Under the pieces are notes generated by a model. The model worked only from the letters and a program-made list of their open reading frames with translations, did no database searches and was not told the DNA's origin. From assembly GCA_013365365.1 (NCBI GenBank), contig JABVXU010000104.1, positions 88,155 through 152,154 on the forward strand: DNA of 64,000 bases. The letters run 5' to 3'. Both the position numbers and the translations under genes were made by a program. Positions within the stretch are counted from its first letter, which is position 1, and each line of letters starts with the position of its first letter. This document shows, in pieces, positions 10,462 through 25,101 of this stretch. Source of the DNA: Cruorifilaria tuberocauda (taxonomy: Eukaryota; Nematoda; Chromadorea; Rhabditida; Onchocercidae).

Positions 10462-12513
10462 GTATCAGAAAGTAATTTATTAATTTTTGTTTATCTATGA
10501 TCATGTTGATAGCTCTGATACTCAAACTGTTATTGATATCAATGAAATATGAGAACTCAAATGACAAACTAAATAATTTTGTCGAAAATTGATGAATGAA
10601 TTATTTTTAGCAGCCTGATTTATAAAAATCATTTTTCTTGAAATTCGAAATCAAAATTATCTTCTGCCATTCTATTAGAGAATATTGAAATTATCGATGT
10701 AATTAACAAAGTAAGCTCTATTTTAATACTCATATCATCATGCTTGTAAAGTTACACGTCCGAACGCAGAAACGCCAATTAGTCAGAATTATATTTCATT
10801 CTGATTAGCCTATCAGTGATTTTGTTCCCACCAATATGTAAATTACTTAATATTATGTGATTTCTGCTTGATCAACGTTATATGAAAACAGTACCATAAA
10901 GAATATTTCAATAACTTTTCTAAAAATAATGTGAGATTTCGTATTCACGATTAGCTGTTAATGATATTCAAACTTTATTAACAACTGTTTTATCAATTTC
11001 ACCGAACAGAATTAATTGTGATAACGAAGCCATTTATATAATTTGGATACTTTCAATAAAATAAAGTTGAGAGAATAATATTTAAAAGGAAAAATGAAGT
11101 TTGTCTTATCTGTTGCAAAATTAAGCAATGATCGAAACTTTGCAAATCAATCAATAATGCTAATTTTTAACATTAGGCAAATTCATAAAGAATAAAGGAA
11201 ATCAGACAAGTTCTTCTTTCTATGATAATTAGCCGGTTAGTATTTTAAAACAATTTATTGCAAAATACTTAAATGCCATCTTGTGGGAGAAATTAAATTT
11301 TTCTCATTATGAAAATTTAATTGATGTATAGAGTTAATTTTGATTCGACAAGGACATGAAAGAGATACAGTGCTATGGTGAGAAATCATTATTCATAAAC
11401 CAGAATTCAACAACAAATCCATTTTTGTATGAAAAGAGAAAGAGAGAAAAAGTATAGAAGTCATAGAAGAGAAATTCGTAATTATGGATTATGCATTATT
11501 GAAAAAGTAATACTTTTTTCAATTTTACTCCAAAAACGACAAAACTGTGAGAACTTCTAAACGGGGAAAATCCTCCCGAAGGAGCAGGGAAAGATAAGCA
11601 AAGATATGATAAAATGATAACTGGAAAATTCTGGAAAATAATAGCATCTTTCCATCAATACTTTCCAAATCCCTTCCTCAAAATGGATAATCACTTCATG
11701 AAGATATCTCTGTAGCCTTTGCTTCAACATGTTAGCATGTCGTGATATGAGGAGTGAAGAAATCATATTAAGATATTTAAAGCTGCATTAGGTAAAAGCT
11801 ATCCGTACATGCGTCTCAAACAGAATTAATTCATGACGGATAAGAATGAATAGAAAAAGCAGGTTAAATAAAACCGGTAGGTTCATTTTGCGCATCATTA
11901 TCAGATACCGCACAAGGAATTCAGAATCTAAAAGTGATCCTTGTATTAATCGAATCATCGTTTGCTTTCATTACAATAGCATGTTGCAGATTCTTATGAT
12001 GTTATTAACAGAACTGTAGAAAAAGCAAGTTTGACTATTAGTAGAGTTGAATCAACCGTAAATTAATCAAATTAATGTAAAATTAATTCAAACTTCTACT
12101 TAGGACCATACGATTTACTACAAAATTTAATAGGCATTAAAAAATAAATAAAAATTTTACATCCAGTATGATCGGAATCTATCCTTTTATTCCTTCCAAT
12201 TTCCGCATTCCTGCATTCCGGTATCCATTCTGCTGTTAGTGTTTCATGATTTCAATTCAATCGCTCAATGGATATTTGAATTCGTTGGATAAAAGATTCG
12301 AGAAATCATAAATTAGCATCATTACGTCCGACCAATCATTCATTCTTATCTCAGGATATTCCCGAAATTCCCTATTCTTTATTTCTTAACCTTCCTTTTC
12401 AAAAAATGGAAATTTTGCTAATTTCATGCAATTTCGAAATAATAATTAATAATAATATTAATAATCTAGGATCGATATATCTCTTCACACATGAATAATC
12501 GTTGATTTCCCTT

Positions 12514-12532
12514 TCTCTCTCTCTCTCTCTCT
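12514..12532. repeat. (TC)n microsatellite
   Basis: An uninterrupted TC run of about nine units. Simple repeat. Confidence 0.9.
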
Positions 12533-14255
12533 GCCGGATTTGTCTTTTCAAAGTGGAAAGAATGGTGACAGAAATTTGTCGTTTTTGCTTCTGGTAAAAA
12601 ATCAGATAATATTTTTCGAATATTTTTATAGCAATAAAATTAATTTCATCTTTATCGTAATTTATAAATTATAAAAGAAATATCTTCCAATAGCTTTTCT
12701 TTAACTTATTAAATGACAAAAAAATATAATATGAGCTTAATTATTTAATTACTGCGAGAACAATTAGTTGAAATACAATAATAACGAATTTTTCGTTTTC
12801 ATAAGATAGAGACAAATGAAATAAGTAAAACTGAAAAATAAAAGTAAGTTATTTCTTTTCAAAAAATAGAAGAGATGAAAGTAATAGGCATTGACAACCA
12901 ATTAATATTCCAAAATGATAATTCTCATGAATTATGAAAGTAAAAAAGAAAGGACAATCGGGTGTTCATTCGGGATATTAAATTTAATCCAATCATCAAC
13001 ATCTAATCAATTAATCAATTATAATCACTTATTTGATTGGCACCAATCACTAATTGGGAACAGGTAGTAAAAACTATTAATGCGATTAATTAATCAATCA
13101 TCACTTGTTATTCGGTTTAACTTTAGGAATAATTCTTGGAATTATGTGAAAAATATGATATTACTGGTTTCCATTGACTATTTTTTTTGTAATTTGTTTT
13201 TTTTTTCTAAAATGAAATTTTACTTGACAAAAGAGTTTTGCCTTACCGGATGAAAATTTCATTTTGTATTAAATTAGGTTCCTTAATTTATAAGTAATAC
13301 TGAAGTGGAATATTATTCATTTGAAACCTGAAAAATTGTGTCGATAGTCTGTCCGTTATTCGTTGTTTTTTGAATTAAATTCTAAATTCGGTATTATTTA
13401 ATTTGGTTGAAAAGAATTCTTTGCAACATTTACAGAATATTTTTAAATGTAATTGTTGAAATTTTAAAAAGTTTGATGGATTCTTTACAAGAAATAAATC
13501 CTGTTTGTTACAAGAGTTTTATAGCGAAATATCCTTGACGCTATTTATTCGTTTTTTCTATAAAACTAACAATCCACAAAAACCGGATCCGTCTTGAGAG
13601 AAAAGAGAAAATCTCGACAATAATGATGAGGTCTTATCGGTAACTTTTTCATATTCCTTCTTCACTTATTATCTCTCTTGTAATTCGTTAATTTCTAATT
13701 TTTTCAATACTTATATTTGCTAAAATTTAAAAAGCATAATTAAATATATCCTTTTACACCTGATCAAACTATGATAACATGTATATTCCATCTACTCAGT
13801 TAATCTCATGATAATAATTTAGTCTAAATTCTTCATTATCTACTGATTGCATAAATTGCTGAGATAGAGCAAGCAAATTTATTAATTAATTATCAGTCTT
13901 TTCCAAAGGTGAAAGTTTGATGGGTGAAATGCATTCAAAGGTAATATGCAGCATTGGATATAATTTGAATTATGATTGGCATGAAAGGAAATTTCTTTCA
14001 TTAATTCAGGAAGCAATTTCAGTGGATGAATGATAGAATAATTGTGAGCAAAAAAGGATATGAAAATTTGATTTGACAGAAATTATCAATTCTACTTTTA
14101 AATAATCATTTGTCCAATTTCCAGCTTTCAGTCCACTCTTCCATCTCACCTTTTTTTTCATTTCACCTTTATTCAATTTATTATACAAATATTTATAGTT
14201 TATTTGTTCACTATTTTCTCTCATCTCTTATCGCATCTTCTGCTATCTGACCCAC

Positions 14256-14277
14256 AAAGGTCAGTCAGTAAAGGTCA
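14256..14277. promoter_or_regulatory. Two direct AAAGGTCA half-sites
   Basis: AAAGGTCA occurs at 14256-14263 and again at 14270-14277 in the same orientation; the second is preceded by T, giving the extended monomer site TAAAGGTCA. Monomer-binding nuclear receptors of the NR1F/NR3B/NR4A type bind such sites. No gene start is near, so the relevance is unknown. Confidence 0.3.
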
Positions 14278-17200
14278 GAATTGGCTTATGTAAAGTAAAT
14301 TTTTTCGAGATAGTTAAATTACAAAACGGTTGACAAAAATGTGAATTATGAAATGAAAATTAAACTAAACTAATCATCAGAAAATAAATTTGGAGCAAAA
14401 TGAAGAATGATGGAAATGAAAGAGAAATTCTTTTTATTGCTTTCCTTAAGGAATTTTTCCATTTTGAAAATTTTCACTCATTTTATTTCTTTCTTCTTCG
14501 ACAATTAATGTGATGTGTTTAAAATGGCGAAGATGAACGTTGAATAAATTTTTTGTTCGAGAATTTTCCAGTAGCTTCTATCGATACTCAGAACATCTCA
14601 TCGAAGTAATTTATTTCGATAAGATTAGACAAAAATATAGCTGGGAATTGCTCATATTAGTTTATGAGAAGAAAAAGGTTAGATTAAATTCTGTTGTGGA
14701 AAAAACTACGAATATATGATTTAAAATTGATTTATGTCTATTTAAATTTGACATTAAAGAATGAAATATGTTCAGATAAGTGCAACAAAGAATTACATTT
14801 CTTCACTTCCTTACTGCAAAATTATGTTATTATTTTGGAGGATGAATAAGATCGAAGGGATCTATCTAATTGTTAAATTCAAATTGTGCCATAATTTCCT
14901 TTCAATAAACTATGCCATATTTGACGATGATCACTTCGTTATTTTATTTTTGAACCAAAATTTTATTTCACATATTCTGTTAGATTATTTTACGTGCATA
15001 TTCTCGATTCGATCAGTTTCTTTCATTTCAGAAACAATGATAAAATGATAAGGATAACTAATCATGATGATAGAATTTCGTGATTATTATGCCCTTTTAA
15101 TTACTATGTTTTTTTTCTCATTTACTTAATAATCACTGTAAATTGATTTCATGCTCATAAGAACATAATATCATTATCACTTTATCATTTCAATCATTTT
15201 GCTTGATTTTCGATTTTTTTAAGCTACAATTGCTATAAACTGATTTTCATTTTATCAACTGAATCGAGTGAATGAATAGCACAGTAAGCTTTATTATACT
15301 TAGCATTGTAGCCGAGTAAACTGTCTAGTAACTTGTAATACTTGAATACTTGACTGTTACGTTAAAAGCGTCCTATCACCATTCACGTTTCACCGTCTGG
15401 CAAGTTATGATATCTGATAATAACGTCAGGAAAATTTACAAAATTAGAATCCATCGATTATAATTTTTTTACTTAGGAAATGGTAAAATTGATATCCTGT
15501 TTCAGCATTAATCTATTTAAAATTCCAATTTAAAAATATCAGAATTAGGTAAATGAAACTCAGAAGTAAAGTGACATACTGAATTAATTCACTCCTAATA
15601 AAATGATAATACATTTGACATGGATTGATCGGAATCAGTAACTAAGGTTCTTCAATTTGAGCTCCCATTGTTTTTTAACACTTTGATAATATAATTATTG
15701 TTATTCCCCATTATTGTTCTCCTGATTTTATATTTACTTTTAAATATTACAATTTTAAATTTACTAAGAAACTTTCACTGATCAAATTGAAAAAATTTCA
15801 ATTAATTCATAATTGAGTAATTCTTACTAAAATTTACAAGTAATTATTAACTATCAAGGAATTTTTTGAATATTTCAGAGAAAATTTTCACTTTTTATAA
15901 TTAATTAATTAACAATTTTAATCGTTGAATAAAATAATAGATTAAATTTTAAATTAACAAAGTAACAAAAAATTTCTAATATAATAAATTGGTAGGAAAA
16001 TTTTGCAAAGGCAGAGAACGATGAAAGTTACAGGCAAATTGAATGGAAAATATTTATTTCTGTAAGAATTTATTAAAACGATTAAAAATATATTCGAAAT
16101 TACGAATAACTGTGCCCTTTTAATGTCCTAAATCTTTTCATTTCAAATATTTCCAATATTTATGCCAATTCTATAATGCACCATTAATTTTTACAGGTAT
16201 TTACTGATTTTTTATTTGATAATTTCTCATATTTTCAATGTTTTTTTAAATAAAATTTTTCATTCTTTCTATTGAATGATGAATTTAATGAAATTTCGAT
16301 ATTTAAATATTCAAATTTATGAAATGAATGTAAGAAATTAGCAAAAATTAGTAAGGAAAATTGACGAGGAGAAACGAATGAACAAAAGTTTACAAATAAT
16401 ATGCTAAATTCAAATCAGAACTTTCACAAAGTATTCGCTAATCAAAATTCACAAAACTAATTTGATCTTTTGTCAAGGATTTTCCTGTAATAATTGAAAT
16501 TCATCGCCATAACTGTCCTTATTATCATTTCTCTTAGCAGAATAAATTTGCTTTCTAATAATGGTCAAACTAAATAATTGTCAAATTTTGATATATTAGA
16601 GAAATTAGGAAATCACGCAACGTAATTGATGTATGCACACGTTTAATAGTAGAAAATTTCTACTTTTTTACCTGTCATTTTCGTACTTTCAAGCAAATTG
16701 TTTATTTCCCCGATTGAACAAATAACATATCATTATCCGAGATAATGATATGAGCGATGGGATAATAAAATTTCCGGTTGAAACTACTATAATGTCCCAC
16801 CTGCCTTTAAGGTTAACAATTCTCAAATTGAAGATATGAATTGTTATTTAACAAAATATTGCATTCAGTGATGCTGATAGCTAATTGTGATAGTAATTAA
16901 TGATGTGATTTAAAATTTTTTACTATTTCACTCTATTCTATTTGCTTTTTTGTTTTAACTGTAAAAAAGTTTTTCAGGATATTTTCAGAAAGAGGGATAA
17001 TTATCTTTCCATGAACAAATGCGCAAAATATAATTTTCAAATTCAGACTTTTCAGAACAAAAGAAGAAAAAAAGGAAGGCAACTCGTCGATCGTCCAATA
17101 ACTTCTGATGGAGTTTTCAAATTTTCTTTCCATTTTTCTTTTTAATTTGTTAATTGATAAAAAGAGAATGAAAATTGGCTATTAGAGTTTTTGCAATAAT

Positions 17201-17418
17201 AAAAATTTAATTAAATACTTGGAAGTGATAATATGGAATTGTTGTAAGAAAAGTTAAAAAGAAATAAAACAAAGAAAAAAAGATTTAGTTGTCATTTCTT
17301 TCCATCCAACACATTTTATTTTTGTCAACTTTTCTAAACATTTCGATTTTTCGAAATCAAATTCTTGAAATATTATAAAATCATTGAAAAATTAAATTTC
17401 ATCTAAATTCATCGTTAA

Positions 17419-17700
17419 GCTAATCCTTGGACTTTTGAGTAACACCAACTGCTTCAACAGCTTTTGGAAGCTCATCTCCAGAAACTTTTCAATTTCATTT
17501 TTGATAAGACAGAAATTTTCCTCATTTTGTGGCCTTTCCAATTGTATTAAAGAATATATGTTGGTGACCTTGTATTAATACCTGAAATATTTCCGTAATT
17601 TGTTCTGAATTCATCGGAATGGAAGGAAAATTTAGGATTTTTCCATTTTTCCAGCAAATTTCACCTGTGCTTTGATATATTGTCCACAGAAAAGTTTTAA
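17419..17700 (-). pseudogene. Frameshifted relic of an unidentified protein gene
   Basis: Reading the minus strand gives protein-like text in successive frames. First comes a frame with NFPSIPMNSEQITEIFQ, then GHQHIFFNTIGKAT, stopping near 17523. One base shifted it continues EENFCLIKNEIEKF, and shifted again it ends SGDELPKAVEAVGVTQKSKD with a stop at about 17419-17421. The frames abut at A-runs and T-runs, as expected for single-base insertions or deletions. Upstream, a third frame gives YIKAQVKFAGKMEK. I do not recognise the family. It could be a decayed gene copy or a live exon set that I have mis-split; the TTTCAG at about 17583 could even be an acceptor. Coordinates are approximate. Confidence 0.4.
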
Positions 17701-20502
17701 CTATGGAATTAAAATTTTATTCTAAATTTCTCGAAAATGAAATCATGCATTTATTGAGGATAATACCATTCAAAAGGATTTTGCCGATGATAATAGTCTC
17801 AATCTTGTCGTCATGTCAACAGTTTTCTATTTTGCCTAACTTTTTAGCAATTGTTGAAAATGAGCAATAAGCATGTGCTGTGAATTCGTAAAGAAAATTT
17901 TCGATGAAATTAGAATTATGGGATTTAAGTGATGATCGAAGGTAAATTGATGGGATGAAAGTTTCTGCGATGTTTCTGCGACAATTATTTCTGTATTTAA
18001 TTTCGTCCTTTCATTTCATCCTAAAAATTTTATTTCATTTTTTTCTTTTCCTTCCTAACAAATATTCATCTTTTTGACTGTAATCGGAATAGATGCATAT
18101 GTATGGTTTCCAATAAATTTTATTATCAAAAAAACTATTTCTCTTTCAAAACTTTTTTTACAACTTGATCATTACCTTATGAGTTCAAGGAGTGGAGAAA
18201 AAAGAAAAATACTATAAAAAGTTTGGTCATAAAAATGAAATGAAATTTTGTTTCTTATTTTACCTATTCTTCTTGCAAAGATTGAATTTCGCATTAAAAG
18301 TAAAATGGATTGAAAAAGTATCCTGAATAGATGAATACCAAATTTATTTTCAATATCTGAAAGCTGAGAGAATATTCTCATGCTTATTCATGAGAATTGG
18401 TCAGAGAGAAAATGCTTATTTAAAAAACTTTGGAGAGATATATCGGCGTATTTTATACCATTTACGTCATTTCTTCTTTCCATAACTGATATCAGGTTGA
18501 AATTAGTGCTATCAGTTTTTAAATATAGTTAATCATTTCTGATTTTATCTTTTCAGAACTGATCAGTATATCAAATATAAGCGCTCAGTGATTTTTAATT
18601 TTCACTATTAAACTGATATTTCAGTTTTTAACTGATCAAATTTTAAAAGTAATTTCAATAATTACTATCATTTCCTTTCTAATTTTTAATACTTATCTTG
18701 ATTTTTTTTCATCTTTTATTTGAGTACATTTTTTATTAAATTGAATTTTCTATCAGATCAATCCTCACAACTTTCACTTTTTTTACTTAGAAAGTATATT
18801 TGCAGTGAAAACGTGTTATTCACATATCATTCCTCAAGATATGATAGTAAAAATTATCAAATGAATTTGTTCCATGATTTTATTCCTATAAAATCAACGA
18901 CGTGTGAGAAGTGATTTTCATGCAAACATCACAACGTCATTTCAATCCATGAATTCATCAATCATCACCTGTTAACCACCGAATTCATTGAACATAACTG
19001 GTATGGATACTTCCTTAACCGAATTCATTCAATCATTTCACATTTTCATCAATTAAACTATCATGTTTTTAATTTCCTACTGTGTAATCCTATCTCTGAT
19101 CAATAATTAATTAATTTTATTGAATGAAATATTTCAATCGTATAGCATAAATGTATGAAGTTACATGAGTTAATGTACTTTCATTACTTTGATCTTACTT
19201 ATAGCTATTACACAATTCGAAATTAGCTTTCTTTTCTTTTACTTTTGTTATTTCCTAATATTTTACTATTTTGCAATGATTTCAAAGTCAATAATCGAAA
19301 TTTTATGATTGAAATTAGCTTATGAAACTATCATTTCGACCATTTCATTGATTTCTTCCGGAAATGTAGAATGTAGTGATTTTTGTATTGAATCAAAAAA
19401 TATTGATTATTGATGTGAATTTTGGTAATATTTGATCGATGGAATTAAATGATCAGAGTTTAGAGTATAAAAGTATTTCTCATTCACTTCGCTTCTCTCT
19501 TCTTACATCACATCTTCTTGCATAAAATCTAGGAATTAGTAAAGATTTAAGAGTAACCTGAATATGAAAGTTAGTAGATGTTAATCGGTCAATTATATGA
19601 CTGATAATTGAACATTTTACAAACAGTACTGAGTAATCGTTCAAAATTATTTTCTTCTACGCTTCCAATTGTTGATTTCAAATGAAATCTCAATGAACTT
19701 CAACGATTACTTCCAAAGTACCATTACTTTTTTCCTTATAATATATTTGCCAAGATAATCTTAAAGGTTTTCAAACTTTCTTTCACTTACGTAATTTAAA
19801 TCTCATTCTTAAATTATGGAACAATTAAATTAGGGTAATTTGAATACAAAAATCATTTAAACTTTTTGTTTTGTTTTTATCTTTTATTTTTTTACTTTAT
19901 CGCTTACTTTTATCCTTTAATCTTATTTAACCTCTTTTTTTACTCTAAAGTTTTCTTCTACTTCTTAAAATTATATTCAAAAATAAGTTCAGCATGAATA
20001 AAATGTTATCGTGAATTTTTTATTTGATTAATAGCTTTTTTATTTTTATATCTGGAAAACATATGGCTTAGAGGCTCCGAGCTTAATGGCTAGGCGATGC
20101 TCGTAGTTACTTATTACATAGTTAAGGTATATCATTTTGCTTTAAAAAATTCAAAACGGTCTTATTTTGATATAATAATCACTTAATTCAAATTGGACTC
20201 TTTTTATTATTATTTCAGGTCAGATCCGCAAAGCTCGACATACAGCAATCAATAAGTTTAAAAATTTAAACTTTAATTTTTCTCATTTTTGAGACTCTCT
20301 AGAAGATCAAACTTACAAGTTCGGTTAACTGAGAAGAATAAAAACAGTTCGAAAAGTCTTCATTTATATAAATAAATATCAATTTTGTGGACAAGTTGAA
20401 AAGTTACTAAAGATTTAATTAAATTTAGTTAATGAAGAGAGACCAAATTTCAATTGAGTATTATTGTACAGTGAATTAAAAAAAAATTAATACTCTATAG
20501 CA

Positions 20503-20676
20503 ACTTGATCACATTTTCCGTCTCTTTTTCATCTTGATTTGCTTCATCAAAATCTCTGCTATCTTCTGCTATTAGTGCACAGTTTACTTTCCTTTGTCTT
20601 ACTTTGGTGAAGTAGAGAAAAACCCTTTTTGAATATTTGTAAGCTTTTATTATACGAAGTAAATAGAAAGGAAAAA
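20503..20676 (-). other. Coding-like open frame, possible last exon
   Basis: The minus strand is open for about 58 codons without ATG and ends in a stop. The last part is acidic and protein-like (VNCALIAEDSRDFDEANQDE then KETENVIKLL), and the earlier part is basic and hydrophobic. It has several AG acceptor possibilities but I could not join it to another exon. It may be a terminal exon, a relic, or chance. Confidence 0.2.
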
Positions 20677-21098
20677 CAAATTATTTTCAATTATTTCAAT
20701 TATTAAATATTTCAATTCAATTATTATTTCCTTCGCTGCAAATAAGTGTTACATTAGCTCTGCAAGAGATTTTGCAAGAAATCTTAAATGACAAGAAATC
20801 ATTAATCTGATTTTTGACAAATATATTTTAGTTACTCTTTACCAACTAGCTCATTTAAAGAATCGATATTTATTTTATCATTGTGATTAATTGATCGAAG
20901 TGATATAACTTTGTGATTATTTCGACAGATTTCATCACCAATTTGCTACCTAAACGCTTAATTGAAATTGTCAAAAAGATTTATTTATTCTCTCAAATCA
21001 AGCAATACCTTTGAAAAGTTCCATACCGTTTGTTTCATTGAAACTTCCTTCGAGAAAACTACTAAAATGTCAATTTAATTTATCCAATGGATAAATGC

Positions 21099-21134
21099 AT
21101 ATATATATATATGTAGAGAGAGAGAGAGAGAGAG
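21099..21134. repeat. Compound (AT)n(AG)n microsatellite
   Basis: About seven AT units, a GT interruption, then ten AG units. Confidence 0.9.
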
Positions 21135-24100
21135 AAATGGAGAGAAAAAATTTTTTAATTAATGTTTCAATTTTTTCATTAATCGTTAAATTTGCTGGTA
21201 GAAATTTTTGAAGTGTTATTGCATGATTAGCTGATTAAAATTAACTGTTTAATTTACTGTATTAAACTTTTACCAATTACTGAATATTTCGAATTCCTTC
21301 CCAATGAAGTTTTTAAGATTTAACAAATAATAAAATAGTAAAAAGATTTGATAAAATTTAAATTAAAAAAGAATCTAACTTATAGTAATGGTCAAGTAAA
21401 CAAAAGTAACAATGTTGAAGGTAATAAATAAAACAAATGAAATTATTGAGCTAATAATCTGCCAATCGTTTAGTAAATATTTCAAATGCGATCGAATAAA
21501 GCCAACAAATCAAATTGGCAATGTATTGTGATATTACAGTTTCGGTCACATTCCTATCCGTCAATTTCTGAATGGAACGGAAAATACAATCATTCGTTCT
21601 TCCAATCCTTTCGTTACTGTTATCAGTGGGATGGAATCGTTGTTCCAATCCTATCACTCCTTATCATCTCATCCTATCATCAGGATCATCATGCAATAAA
21701 GTATTTTGCTTTCCTCTCTTCAGTAAATACAATTTTTATAATTGTTATCTAGCAGAACAAAGTCGACGATTCTTTCCTTTAATGATTAGAATTTATCTTA
21801 TCAGTGGGTCAACATCCTTTAGTGATAAGCAAAAACCATAACGACTTTTGCAACAACAACAGCAGCAGCAATGGAAGTGATAAATTTCACCCAGTTTTTA
21901 CTGATAATAATTCATCGAGTTTAAGTGATTATTGACTTTGTTATTATCGCTATATCATATCAACGAGATGATAATATGCATAGCAGGTTTTTTCTTATCT
22001 GTTATCATCTATACCTATTTTATCTTTTCCATGTGCTTCAGGTTTTCATCTAACATAATGGTATCTGATTGAAAAATCAATTCAAATAATATCCATTAAT
22101 ATAAGCCTTTTATTCTTTCAGAAGGAAAAAGAATTAATGTTGATGTTAACATTAAGGTCTTAATTGTTTCCATTCAAAAGTGATAAAATTAGTTGGATAT
22201 GCCAGAAATAGAAATAGAAAACAGTAAAGAATAGACAGACAGTTTTCAGGAATGGAAACTTTATTTGAAATAATTTAATATAAACATTAATAATTATGAA
22301 AAGCGGAGTAGCATTTTAGAGTGAATGCCAAAAAGTTGATAAGATAGGATTGATCTAGAAGCATAATTTAAGCGCCTGCCTGAAAGATTTATTCATGAAC
22401 TCTGATTTTAAGTTATCAGTGAGTTTTTAAAAAGTGATAAAATTGAATTCTTATAAATTATTCCAATATTTTGCGTAATATTATTTATGAGAATTTTAGC
22501 ATTATTTCAAAATTATGTTTTGAAATATAAATTTTAAACTTGAATATTGTGAATTCAAAAGTTAATCAATGGTTTATTTTAATTTTCGAATTTTTGCTAA
22601 AAATTTTTTCCTCATTTATCTCTCATTAATTACCTTATGCTAATTTATTCAGATAATTTGGATATCATTAAACTGAGAATAGAATAGTGCATGTAATTAC
22701 GTCTTGCACATACATGTACATACGTATTTATTTTATTTTAAGTGAAAATATTTTTACTTGGTTCTATACGTACGTGGAAATAGTTGTGCATGAATTGGAA
22801 ACTTTCATATTGTCATAAAGATGAAAAAGAGAATTAATTGAATTGACTTGTTTGCTTCATTGATAATGACTGGTTAATATCTGTTGTTTCTAGTTTTTCA
22901 ACTTTTTCAAAAATATAAAAGAGAGGTTGATAATTGCTTGAATGAAAGAAGTTTTTAGAGAGGAATAAACAGAGGAAGGGATTGTTTGGAGAGTATTTCA
23001 CCCCGAATTTGTTTATTTCTTTCTTTTTGATCAATCCTATTTATCCCTTCTCATTCAAATTTCAATTCCATTCCCAATTTCTACTTCCGAAACAGTTTTC
23101 TGTCTCAAAAAATGTGAATACATCAATGATTCATCCAATGAATTTGCATAAATGGAGCAAAAGAAAATTGTTTTTTTATATGTCAGGGCGATATTTGATT
23201 TCATTTACTTTACTTTACTTTTCAACTTCGTCTTCTTTTTTCGTCTTCCCATTTTAACTTTTTTTTTAATTCTACTTATTTTTCTGCTATATTTTCTATT
23301 ATCGTTCTAAGAAGTTATTATGCCTCATTGCACCTAATTAATAGGTCATAATAAGTGTCTTTCTTTATTGCTTATCATAAATCATTGCCATTAACTTTTC
23401 TAATTAATTTCTTCTACATTATCATATCAATTATGTTTATCGTTCATGCTTATCATTATATTTATCAGTGTATATCATCAAATCATCATTCTGAATTATA
23501 TAACACACAATGCTCCATTGTTTCATGCATATTTTGAATATTTGTTTCAGTTTCATTTAAAATGAAGTTTTCCTATTTTCCCATAACTTTTTCTAATTTC
23601 CTTCAATTTTCAGCAACTTAATTTTTTGAGTTCAATTTTTCAATAATTTTCAATATAATCGAAAAGCTATAATATCAGCAACTATCGCTGATGTATGGTA
23701 TGAGGAGAATTCCTGGTATACAAACAGCTTGAAATCAATAAACAATGAAATAGCTTATATTATCATCGCTCATTTATTTGTAATCAATATAAAATAAAAT
23801 TTCGCTCAATTTATTTTATCATTAAATTATTTACTTGAATACTTGTAAATATTTGAAACTTCGTGTGGTGCTAAATAGGTTTTCAAATTTTGTTTTCAAT
23901 TAAATAATTAATAATGAACTGTTAGGAAAATATAGACACTTTTTTAATTTTTTCGTCTAATAAACTTAGTAAACAAGCAGGAAAAGTGAAATAGAAAAAG
24001 AGGATAAATTGAAATGAGAAAGTTGAAATGAATATAAATTAATCGAAATTTCATCTTCAATTGAATTGCCTAAGTTCTATCAGTACACTCTTTTCCTCTT

Positions 24101-25101
24101 ACCTTTTATTCTTAGTAATTTCAATTTTGTGCATACAAAAAACTAAAAAAAATGACTTTATGTGAGTGATAAATTTTCCTGTTTCTTTGTAGTACAATAA
24201 TGAAATACTTTTTCAGGGATTCGGTATTTTCAGTAATACAAAGGTTACAGTCTATACTGAGCCAACAAGTTGAAGCCTGAATTTCATTTTATAAATTTAT
24301 GAATTGACCAATTCCTTCTTTTATCTTTCTTTCATTTCAATATTTGTTAATATTTCATTTTATTATACAAATTATTAAGCTAGGAAAGTAGGTTTAATTC
24401 TACTGAATGAAACGTCGATATTCAATTATCCAGAGAGTAATGATGACGATGATAATGACGTGAAAGTGATTAATTATCTTTAATTTTGAAATAATTAAGT
24501 GACATTTAACCTTAAGCTGCTAATTTCTATGCTTTACTTTCGTTTTCACAAAGTTTGATGAGCGGATGAGATGGAATTGTCAAGATTTCACTAAAATTGG
24601 TTCAATTGATCGAATGGATGATAGGATATAATTCGGTTAAAGGAAGCCGATCAAATTTATTATTATAAATCCGTTCCGTTAATTATGATTAAAAGTAAAT
24701 TATAATGCATCATTAGAGGACATTAAATTTATCCGAAACGGAAATCATGAAGAGAGATTTAAATTTATATTTTAAATGATTAAAAGTTTGAAAATGGAAG
24801 AAATTAAGATATGCCACTCATTAATAGTTAACTGGTTTCAAAATTGGCAATACAAAATTAGTATAAAGAATAATTTGTGAAAATTGTGCGGCGGAAAATT
24901 GTCATCTTTGGAACTATACAACTATTCCAAGTACTAAAAATCAATTTTGCTATTTGTTTTTTAATTATTTAATTGCTAAATTTATACTGATTTCACTCAC
25001 TACCGAATTTATTACTTTCAAATAGAGTATTATTTTGCAAAGTTTTCCTATGAAATTTTATAAAATTTATTGCAGCGGTAAGTTTAAATTGTCACAAAGT
25101 T

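Noticed and set aside
11557..11766. 69-codon minus-strand open frame
   Set aside because: The opposite strand is open too, neither has a recognisable motif, and no splice partners were found.
12113..12252. Minus-strand open frame of about 47 codons without ATG
   Set aside because: Some text looks protein-like, but there is no partner exon and the tail becomes low-complexity, so chance is the simpler reading.
20070..20120. tRNA-like text (GGCTCCGAGCTTAATGGCTAGG)
   Set aside because: It resembles a tRNA 5' half with a D-arm, but there is no matching anticodon stem, T-arm GGTTCGA box or acceptor complement downstream.
21451..21841. Overlapping open frames on both strands
   Set aside because: Composition is Ser/Tyr/Ile-rich and random-looking, with no splice or start support; more likely spacer with short repeats.
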